This document shows positions 55,577 through 64,000 of a DNA stretch of 64,000 nucleotides, one piece after another. Source of the DNA: Volvariella volvacea V23 (lineage: Eukaryota; Basidiomycota; Agaricomycetes; Agaricales; Pluteaceae); NCBI GenBank assembly GCA_000349905.1, contig KB722749.1, positions 547,741 through 611,740 of the forward strand. Reading direction: 5' to 3'. Position numbers and translations under genes: made by a program. The notes below the pieces were generated by a model. That model ran no database searches. It was not told the DNA's origin and saw only the letters and a list, made by a program, of their open reading frames with translations. Numbering within the stretch: the first letter of the stretch is position 1; every line of letters begins with the position of its first letter.

Positions 55577-58500
55577 ATGTGACCTCTTGGGTACGTGGGC
55601 GATGTATCTGTCAAGGGAGAAAAAGAAATTTGCGTCAAACCAAAACCATTCGGATGATGAATGCAAAGGAGTACCAAGTGTAGCAATACTACATTAAATA
55701 AAGGTGTATTCGGCATATTCAATTATATATACCATTACCTTTATCAATACCTCTCTACTCCTGGAGAAAGACAACAAGTAGATTCGAGGTTTTGGTGTAT
55801 GGATTCTCTGGGGCTCGAATATCGTTGAACGCCCCGGTGCTAAACGAGTGTTGTGGTCGAATATGTCATATCAGGTAGAAGTTACCATCCAGCAGACGAT
55901 GGGAGAGGTCAGTTTTGTTGTAATCCCAAAAGGTCATTTTTAGCTGTAGATACAACTCATCTTTGCCAATGAATGGATTCGAATGGTGAGCTGAGGAATT
56001 TAACGCGATAAGTGATCCCGATTGTGAGCATATGCGCTGTAATGTCAACGATACGCATTTTTCCGAAGAAAGATGAAGGCAGGACGAGTGTAAATCATCG
56101 TTGCATCGCTGTTACTTCAGTCCTCATCCACCTAGGAATAAGGCGTTATCGATGACCCTTCGCGAACGACCCCGGGTAAGTACGACTTTACTAGGTGAGA
56201 AAAACGACTAGGTCACTGAGTGTTGAACAGCGGGAATGCCCTTTGAAGTCGAGGAAAAAACGGCAGACGAGTAGTCGGGGGTGTCGGAGGAAAGAGAGAG
56301 GACGACCCATCTGTTGGGGGAAATTCGTCTCGTCAAAATGGCGTGTGCGGCGTGCTTTAATAAACCCTTTGGATCAATGGGCACCGATATACCGTAGAAC
56401 TGAATGGTGTTCATCGTAGCGCTGTGGCGAATTATGCTTGAGGATGTTTTGAGTCGTGGACCAGGTTTTGAAAGGATTAATTGGGTTGTTTATTCCTGAG
56501 ACTTGCTTCAACTTCGTAAAATGAACTGGGTCGCGGCTTCTTGCGCCAGTTCACGCGTTCACGACCGACGAATAAGCAAGGCTGGCCCACTACTCCTATC
56601 TCCCCGGCCGGCCGGGGAAAGTCCAGCCGCGGAAGAATACTACCAACAACGGGCACTTATTCCACTGCAACCCAAAATGAGCGCCTTCGAGCACCGGAAA
56701 AATTACCGAACCAGCTTTCGAACCGGCAGAAAGCAGGTAGTACCAGGAATATGGACAAGGGACCTCGTTATTAACAAACCAGCGGGGCTCATCCCGCCCA
56801 AGATCTGTTGGAAGACTAATTCGTAGCCGTGGTTTCCAAAAGTGACGAAGACCATCTCGAATCGTGCCCCTTTGGTCCCTTCACACCCCAAGCCCCCTCT
56901 GAAGCCATTACCCCCGAGGACCCCATCAACTGAGAGGATCTGACCGGGGCGTTGGGTAAGGGGCAAGTTGAAGGGGGATGAGGGGACGGTGTGCAAACTA
57001 CCAAATGGGGTGAAAATCAAAACGAAACAGATGAAAGGCATGGGCATGGAGGGATATTAATACCACGCTAAATCTCCGACACGCGATCCCTGTGAGCCGC
57101 GTTTTTCTCCCTTTTCCTCTTTCCTTGTATATGCAAGCGTTTGAAGCTTGGAGGTGCGTATCAAGCCTGGTTGATCCACTAGGATAGCGTCATAGGGTCT
57201 TTGCAAGTTTCAAAAACTTGCACTGGCAGGGATGTTGGCGAAATTACCATGATACTGCCCCCGTCAATGGTGCTTGAAGCCGTATGCAGTGCATGCAGTG
57301 CTGTATATGCTATATATGCGGTCTCATGTGTAATAATATGTCGATATGGTATGAAAAGTTCTAAACTCAGCTTGCTTGATCTCCATAGCTGCCCCATGGC
57401 GGCTGTCGTCAGGTCATGTAAGTCAGGAGACAGTCTGTTCGATGACGAGAAGGTAATCGCCGAGATTAAACTACAAATTATCGATGGATAATGATTGGCT
57501 TTTTGCATAATGATATGCGCTTGAATAACGTGGATCCGGTGGGTATACTGCAACATAGAAGTGCAAGTCAGAATTCAAAGATCCTCATCCAAGGATTGTC
57601 CAAGATGCTACGCACCAAAACCGTCAAACAGCTTGCGAAATGATTAATTGATCTGGCTGGAGCGTGAGTAGGCGAGTGCAAAGTGTGAGTTAAAAATAAT
57701 TAATTAAGTCACCGGACCTGGTAGTATGCACACCTCGAGGTTCTCGGGAAACTAGATACTGATAGGTATGTTCAATACCATATTTGGAAAGGGATTGACA
57801 TCATACTGTTAGGCTTACGGTGACCTAAGGTGCGTTCGGATTTAATGAATATCGCTTAGAGTCCCGGGTAGTATGTAGGTAGAAGGCTGTAGCATCCTAA
57901 GTACGTCATGGACATAGAGAAGGCAAGAGTTTGAAAGGATGCATTGTTGTAGCAGTCCTGACACAGTCCCACAATGCTATATGCGTGTGTATTCGTGCCG
58001 GTACCCAGTGCCTATCGATAAGGCGGATACGATACCCTCGTATGATCAAGCAACCCACCTCAAAGGAGCCTTGACAAAAATTTAGTCAACAATGGCGTCA
58101 AGTGGTCTGCCTCCCTGATGGAGTTCATTACAACTCGTGGTTTTGGAGCGAAATTCCACTTCCACGACTCCAGGTGCCCAGCTAAGGGGAGAGAGCAAGC
58201 TGGATTTGACCACTGGATTGATTGATCGTAAAAAAACTCGAGGTCAGATTAGTCAAATAAAATCAGCTGCACATACCACATACCCCTAAGCCTTTTCGAT
58301 ATTCACAAAGTACAAGGGTAATTGCACCCGCATGCTAGGTCATGGGGCCCGGTCCTGGCGCAATCCGCGCCCCATAATTTAATCGAAGTCCGTGGATTAA
58401 CCTCTCTACCAGACTTGCCTTTATCCCTAATGGGAAAGTCAAAGAACCGCAATGCACCGGTGGAGAAAGCCGGTAATATGCGCGTTATTAGGCTCATGGC

Positions 58501-59309
58501 AAGCTTATAGCGTCCGCCCAAGGTCAATTTTGATGAGGGCTGATGAAGGTTCTGCTAGTCCTTGTGGATAGGCATCACTGGCAGCGTGTCCATTGATAGC
58601 TTTGCAATATTGCCATATTCCGATGTCTGTAGTTTGAAATTCGAGTTGAAAGGGAAAGATTTTTCCACCGTCGACCCACACAGGGTCGTAGGTCAAGACA
58701 AGAAAAGACACCGAAAGGTTGTGAACACTGGAGCTGTGTGTGCAAACTGACAGAGTACAAGCCAGCAAAACGCGATGCCCTCGGTGTGAATTCGGCAGGA
58801 GCGGAGAATGAAACTCGTGTTGTCTGCAGGCTGCAGCTGGACACACCATCCAAAGCAGGTATGTCCATATGTTCAAGTCTTGAGCAAACCAGAATCCCAC
58901 CAATGAACGTTAATAGCCCACTTTGCTCTTAAATTGAAAACATCCGACAACACTCCAGTGAACGCGAACGGTCGGACGCGTAGCTGCCGCGTTCACGCCG
59001 GAGGGTGTTGCGGCCCCGCAATCAGCGCGGGCGCCAAGCTTCCTCCAGCCTCCGGTTTGGTTGGGCAGAGAGGCTCGAACGGAATGGAAGCTGGAGGGCG
59101 ACATAGTTTCCCCATTCGTTCCAACACTCGTGAACAAAGGTCGTCGTAGCATCAACGTGGCTAGGCGTGGTCGCCCGAATAGATTCCCTCTGGTAAAGTG
59201 GGCTCCTAGCAGTTTATCACCCGACTTGGACGTGCCCACTTTCCTTACGACCTTCCACCGCACGCGGAATCCAAGCGCCGACTTGCATCCAAGTTGACTA
59301 CTTAGCGCC
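55577..59309. other. Large gene-poor region (3.7 kb)
   Basis: No gene could be supported. The best coding-like piece is a pair of overlapping minus-strand frames at 58303-58903, possibly a decayed gene. No transposon signature was seen. Confidence 0.4.
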
Positions 59310-60204
59310 ATGTCGAACCAGTCTAGCGCCAACGGCCTGAACGAACAAACCATCTCAATCGCGCTTGCAGCACTCAAAGATGACATCCCCTCCTCCGAGC
59401 CGCCCAGCGCCGAGTTCCTCCAAATGGTCTCAGGCCAGCCATACTTTGCCTCCGATCCTTTCGTGCGCAAGGTCGCCACCCTCCAACGAAGCAAGTTGCG
59501 CGCGATTCAAAACGAGGACGATGATCAGAAGCGAATGGAGCTCGCGAGGAAGTTCTTTACGCTGAGCAAACCCGATGCGCAGATTTATGTCATACTGTCC
59601 TTTCTTTTGTGAATATGTAAGTGCCNNNNNNNNNNNNNNNNNNNNNNNNNNNNNNNNNNNNNNNNNNNNNNNNNNNNNNNNNNNNNNNNNNNNNNNNNNN
59701 NNNNNNNNNNNNNNNNNNNNNNNNNGCACGCACGGGCGTCTACCCGATAATCGAACAGCTTCCCAAGCTAACCTAACCACATACGCTACAGGGGTTCAAC
59801 ATCACAGTAGGAGACGACGTCCTCTTCAACGCAGGCTGCACAATCCTCGACGTCTGCCCAGGCAAGTCCATCTCTCCACCCCTATCCCATTCACAACCTT
59901 ACAACCCCCCTTCCCAACAGTCACAATAGGCTCCCGCACAATGTTCGGCCCCAACGTCCAAATCTACACCGCCGAACACCCTCTCAAACCCGAAGACCGC
60001 AACGGCCTCCGCGGCCGCGAATGGGCCCGCCCCATCGTCATCGGCGACGACTGCTGGATCGGCGGAAGCGCGATACTCTTGCCTGGGATCACGATCGGGA
60101 GTGGATCGACCGTCGGGGCGGGGAGCGTGGTGACGAAGGATGTTCCGCCTCGGAGTGTCGTGGTTGGGAATCCGGCGAGGGTTGTTAGGACTATTGATCC
60201 TTGA
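59310..60204 (+). CDS. Maltose/galactoside O-acetyltransferase-like protein, interrupted by an assembly gap
   Basis: The first exon starts at the ATG at 59310 and encodes the N-terminal Mac-type domain ([20 protein letters not shown], then [18 protein letters not shown]). Its end falls near the gap at 59626-59725. After the gap, exons 59792-59861 and 59921-60204 encode the left-handed beta-helix of hexapeptide repeats: [40 protein letters not shown] (with the likely catalytic His of TAEHP), [20 protein letters not shown] and [20 protein letters not shown]. Family enzymes move acetyl from acetyl-CoA to sugar hydroxyls; the fungal substrate is unknown. The intron at 59862-59920 begins GCAAGT (GC-AG). 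The missing part should encode the middle segment before the first hexapeptide turn. Confidence 0.85.
59626..59725. other. Assembly gap (100 N)
   Basis: Exactly 100 N, placed inside the acetyltransferase gene and hiding the end of exon 1 and probably one further exon. Confidence 0.95.
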
Positions 60205-60739
60205 GTAGGGGTCTGGTCAGTTTGTGCAAAATGTTAAAGTAGACAGTGACAGCTGGGCCGATGTGTTGGGTTAAACACAGTAGGACAATTACTTGGAGTT
60301 GATACCTCATCCACTCTAGCTGGTAAAATCATCTCTTTGCGACCTTTTTTTATTTTAAGCAAATTATGTACATAACACATCTGTGAAATTTTGGTTTGGG
60401 TTCGCGATCAGGAGTACGAGTCAACCGAAGAGAAAGGAAATGTAACTACGAGGGGAGAGAGGGGGAGGGAAAGGCGGCTCTCATAGGCAGAACCCCTAAC
60501 GTCATAATGAAAACATCGAAGGATAGAAGGCGATATGGAGAGAGGAAAGGAAGAGAGGGTAGCTAAAGAGAAAGAAATTAACTGTCAAGGGCGTCGATGA
60601 AAGAATACAACACAGCAGACCATAGACGAGAAAGAGTAAGTCGCAAGGAACCGAGTGAAATAGAGAACTCGGACTACATAGCGTTCACAACGATGACCAT
60701 AAAGGAAAGGGGAAAAGAGAAACAGCGATCTGGAATTTA
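60205..60739. other. Intergenic region between convergent genes
   Basis: 3' UTRs of the acetyltransferase and the bHLH gene. The right part is purine-rich on the plus strand. No gene is seen. Confidence 0.45.
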
Positions 60740-62308
60740 TCATTCTGTTCTCGCCTTCTTCTCTCCACGCTCATTACTCTCTCCATCCTGCGTGGTCTCG
60801 CCCTCATTCTTTCTCTTGTTCGAGGGCGATGGGGAATTTGGCGCAGCAGCGGCCTCATCTGCTGCAGCTGGTCCTTTCGATGCAGATGAAGGTGGCTTAC
60901 TGGAAGGGGCAGCCGGTGCCAGTGCCGCACTGCCCGCACTGCCAGCTCCATGCATCCCTCTCAAGACTTCCAGCTCACTCTCCAGCCTCTGTCTCGCCAG
61001 CCTCTCCTCCTCCCACAATCGCTTAACTTCCTCGAGCTGGGCTTGCAAATCGCCCATCGCTTGATCCATCAGCAGCTTCTCCAGCGTCCATTTCTCAATG
61101 TTGCGCGCCTCGTTGTCCTTGAGGTGGTGGATGTACTGTACCGCCCGAGCCAAGATGGCGCCTTTCGCCTTCTCGCCTGTGCCATTTGGAACGATACGTC
61201 CAAGTTCGTTGATGCCTTCATTGATGTTCCCACGACGCCGTCTCTCAACCTCTTTCTATGAAGACGAAATGAAATCAGCACGCAGGAATATATGGCCAAG
61301 AGATGGCAAGCCAACCCACATGATTATCCTTCCTCTGACGGGTCCACTCGTCGGTTCCCATAACGGCACTCCTACCACGCGAACGGCCTGTAGTTGAGAC
61401 GGGTGCAGGCGCAGGCTTATCGGCGGCAGCCTGAGCCGCTGCATCTCCTGCAGGAGCGGACTGCATTTCCTGTCCCGGAGCAGCTCCTGAGGCTGGTTGG
61501 CCGTCTGGCGCTACTGCCGGTCTCACGGCACCCACAGCAGCGGGAGCGGCCTGCATTGCCAAAGCAGAAAGTTGACCGAGGTTCGGTGGGCCACGAGGGT
61601 GGGAGGATGGGCCGGGGTCATTGATACCAGGAAGTCCGGGCGGAGGGTGTTGACCAGGATAAGGATGTTGAATGGGGATCTGGTGGTGTCCTGGCGGGAA
61701 TGGCGGGGCTTGTCCTTGAGACAAATTTGAGAGTGCCTGAGCAGCATCTTCCTTTCCACCTTGGTGGGCTTCAGCGAGCTAAGACACACAAAAAAAATTT
61801 CCGGAGGGGGAAAAGAAGGAATTTGTCAGTAAGCAGATCATGCAAGTCGGAGACCAAGATGCGAAAATCGCAAGCGCCACATGCTCGCTGCGCCCCTTGA
61901 GGGACTGGCTGAAAATGACACCAGCTTCCCCGTGACTTGGATGAAGCCCACTCGTGCTCGATACCGCGAAAATGCGAAAGATCACGTGTAGCTAATTAAT
62001 GACCAGAAGGCGCGCCGACTCTCATTCATTCAGAGATCGGCTACCGCTTTGATATCTCGAAATCCGGGCAACGAACAATCCTCAAACGCACAAAACCTGG
62101 TATTTACCTTGAATACGCTTGGTATATGCCTGAGCAGAGCCATGAGCTGATTCTGATCCAGTCCGGGCAGCGTCAGGTTGGCGATATTGGGGTCGGGCTG
62201 CATGTTTGTCGGGAGTGCGGCAGGCGCAGCGGGTTGGGCAGCTGGCGCAGGGTTCGGCGGTGGGTGAGAGAGGGCTGGATCATGATTCTGAGTTGCAGCG
62301 GGAGCCAT
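60740..62308 (-). CDS. Cbf1-like bHLH transcription factor
   Basis: Three exons on the minus strand (62308-62108, 61778-61320, 61255-60740; introns 329 and 64 bp, in phase) give 391 residues. The N-terminal 210 residues are Pro/Ala/Gln-rich. At about 215-275 is a bHLH domain: RQRKDNHKEVERRRRGNINE, GINELGRIVP, a loop, and AILARAVQYIHHLKDNE. The basic region has the His-Glu-Arg triad of class B factors that bind CACGTG, and the KDNHKEVERRRR sequence is close to yeast Cbf1. A coiled coil follows (EKLLMDQAMGDLQAQLEEV, KRLWEEERLARQRLESELEV), then an Ala/Ser-rich tail with basic patches (NKRKNEG, EKKARTE). Cbf1 acts at promoters such as sulphur-metabolism genes and, in yeasts, at centromeres. The first intron is long for this window and carries an E-box. 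Confidence 0.85.
61981..61988 (+). promoter_or_regulatory. Cbf1-type E-box (ATCACGTG) in intron 1 of the bHLH gene
   Basis: An exact RTCACRTG match inside the 329-bp first intron of the Cbf1-like gene. Ten bases upstream (61965-61971) is CGCGAAA, an SBF-like motif. This suggests, without proving, autoregulation. Confidence 0.4.
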
Positions 62309-62746
62309 GATTAGACTTGGAGGATTGATTGGGAGTCTTTCTGCAATTACGGTATATATGTGATGAGAAGACCGGTCTTTGTGCCGTCAAAGGGATTTAC
62401 TATACAATCGTCGGTTATTGGTGTATAAAGAATCAACACCGGGAGAGTGGTGGGCTACAGTGGAGGCCCTGCAAAAATGGGGCAAGGGTGCATGGTCAAT
62501 AAGAGAGTTTGGGGCGTGCTCAAAATCGTACTTTGGGCGGAGGTCAGATAGTTGGGATTACTGCTCGATATCTAGCCAAGGGGCAAAGGGAGGAGGGGCG
62601 GGGAGGACGTGAAAGTCACGACAGTCGTGACCACAAACCTTGTGACCTGGCAGTCATAACACCTCCGTTCACACGCCACTTTGTACCACCTGACTTGTCC
62701 AAACAACTATAAACACTCAAACTCATTCACTGAACAGGCAACTTCG
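62309..62746. other. Intergenic / promoter region of the bHLH gene
   Basis: No gene is seen. Around 62613-62660 there are several GTGAC/GTCAC-type half sites, including a near-palindrome AGTCACGACAGTCGTGAC. Confidence 0.35.
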
Positions 62747-63151
62747 ATGCACCCACTAACCCCAATTGCTAGGGAAAAGGTCCACAGCCTCACCGAAGCT
62801 CACGACGAGAATAGCTCCTTGCCGAATCTCCATAGATGTAAGCGCCTTATCGGACCGCCCGGGAACAGACCCGGCCGAGAACCGCCCAGCCAAGCACTGG
62901 TATTAGGGGACGATCTGAATATATCAAAGCAACCAGCCTATTATTACATCGAGACTCCCCAAAGCTCCCAGAGAAAATCATTATCGAAACCCAGGTGTCT
63001 CGGAGGGCAGTTCCTGCTCATGCTCATGTCACTTGCGGCCTGCACCGTCGTCAACTGTTACTTGCCCTGGACCCTCAGAGCACGGATCGGGGCCCGAGCC
63101 AATAGCAAGTTCCCAGAGGATATGACGACGAACAGGAAGACGCACGTTTAA
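62747..63151 (+). CDS. Hypothetical small protein with one membrane segment
   Basis: Not recognised. An open frame of 134 codons starts at the ATG at 62747 (MHPLTPIAREKVHSLTEAHD). It has a polar N-terminal part, one hydrophobic segment near residues 88-105 (GQFLLMLMSLAACTVVNC) and a short basic end. It lies divergent from the bHLH gene. No introns or family features support it further, so it may be a chance open frame. Confidence 0.35.
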   Translation: MHPLTPIAREKVHSLTEAHDENSSLPNLHRCKRLIGPPGNRPGREPPSQALVLGDDLNISKQPAYYYIETPQSSQRKSLSKPRCLGGQFLLMLMSLAACTVVNCYLPWTLRARIGARANSKFPEDMTTNRKTHV

Positions 63152-64000
63152 TAGTTGCAGTTTGATAAATTCAGGACCTATCAAGTCCTCCATTACCCTG
63201 AACAGCTCCTAGGATACTGATGCGTGAGCTGAGATCTGGTAGCTTGATTCAAAACCAACAGTTATGTTGGCTGCTGTCAGGCTTGATTGGAACTGTCAAA
63301 CCCAGTGTGATTGGTGGTATGTCTGTCGGCAGCAACAATTGATGGAGCTTTATGATAAGCACTTACCTTGTGTCTTGCGGTGAATCTGCTGACTGATCAT
63401 CACACCATATCGTTGCATGCCTTTCGTGCCCAATTCGTGACGAAGTGGTGGGTATGGAACAGCATCAGATCGCTTTGAGCTTGGGCAGTGACAGACTGCG
63501 GCCCCTATGTAGGACATTCAATGGAGTAGCCACAAACGATCGGGTATAGACTATCGTAACCCTGCCCAGTGTCCACCAAAGAAATTCCACAAAGCAGCAG
63601 ATATTGCAGACCTGAAAGTGCCTGAGAGCAAGTCCGCGGTCCCGAGCTCTTTGGAGAGACAATTCGCATCATGCATCTTGTGCAGAGCAAAGTCCCTACG
63701 TGAACGCAGGGGAGGGGAGTACCCAGGCTGGACGGTCGTAATTATAGCGCGATAAGACTGGCTTTTGACTAACGATACGAAGTCAACGCACCAGAAGGCG
63801 TCCTTGACGCGAAACTTGCTCCGAACAGATGGCAATGCGATATTCCATGTGAGAAGCCATCGGCGGAGGAAGACACGCACACCCAAAAGCAGTTTGGTCC
63901 AAGTTTTTCCAGAAAGTCAAGCGAATGCGGTCATGCTAGAATGTGTCAAATAGCAAGGGTCCACCGCTTACTACACCGACAAGGTACCAGGAACTAGAGG
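63152..64000. other. Region at the window edge without a supported gene
   Basis: A minus-strand frame at 63551-63886 (111 codons) is the longest, with no recognisable family. A gene continuing beyond the window cannot be excluded. Confidence 0.35.

Noticed and set aside
58303..58903. Two overlapping minus-strand frames with somewhat protein-like sequence
   Set aside because: No family match, no plausible splice joining them, and base composition does not differ from the surroundings. At most a decayed gene.
1..64000. CRISPR arrays, bacterial operons, ribosomal RNA, tRNA genes
   Set aside because: The window is eukaryotic with spliced genes. I looked for tRNA T-loop and B-box patterns by eye and found none I could fold with confidence; a tRNA scan would be decisive.

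Overview
The window reads as nuclear DNA of a filamentous basidiomycete, most likely an agaricomycete. Genes are dense, lie on both strands, and are cut by many short introns, mostly 45-110 bp, with GTRNGT donors, pyrimidine-rich acceptors and a few GC-AG introns. Proteins carry long Ser/Pro/Gly-rich disordered stretches, and F-box-like genes occur repeatedly. Two runs of exactly 100 N (39672-39771 and 59626-59725) are scaffold gaps of unknown true size. Exon structures below were worked out by eye from splice sites, reading phase and protein family patterns; no cDNA was available.

Layout. 0.4-9.3 kb is accessory DNA: an F-box-like gene, a BTB/POZ gene, a second F-box gene on the minus strand, and two decayed tandem copies of an uncharacterised membrane/helical family (called the CxLP family here). 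10.1-24.4 kb is a housekeeping block: a helix-turn-helix-like gene (-), Mcm10 (+), the histone chaperone Asf1 (-) and a 2233-residue Lte1-like RasGEF (+). Asf1 and the RasGEF share a 400-bp divergent promoter holding an MCB box and two E-boxes of Cbf1 type. 26.5-33.2 kb holds an unrecognised spliced gene (+), another on the minus strand, eIF2-gamma (+) and a small unrecognised gene (-).

33.3-43.7 kb is the second accessory island: an F-box pseudogene, then three tandem CxLP-family copies (intact, pseudogene, apparently intact) and an intact minus-strand F-box gene. 47.6-55.6 kb holds a PAK-type kinase with an unusual active site and activation loop, and a Set5-type SET methyltransferase. 59.3-62.3 kb holds a maltose-O-acetyltransferase-like gene broken by an assembly gap and a Cbf1-like bHLH factor whose first intron contains its own expected recognition site. 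Large gene-poor stretches lie at 24.4-26.5, 43.7-47.6 and 55.6-59.3 kb.

The least explained feature is the CxLP family. Five copies lie in two tandem arrays on the same strand, in every stage from intact to heavily decayed, and both arrays sit beside F-box genes or pseudogenes. That pattern suggests a fast-turnover, lineage-specific family. Its function cannot be read from the sequence.
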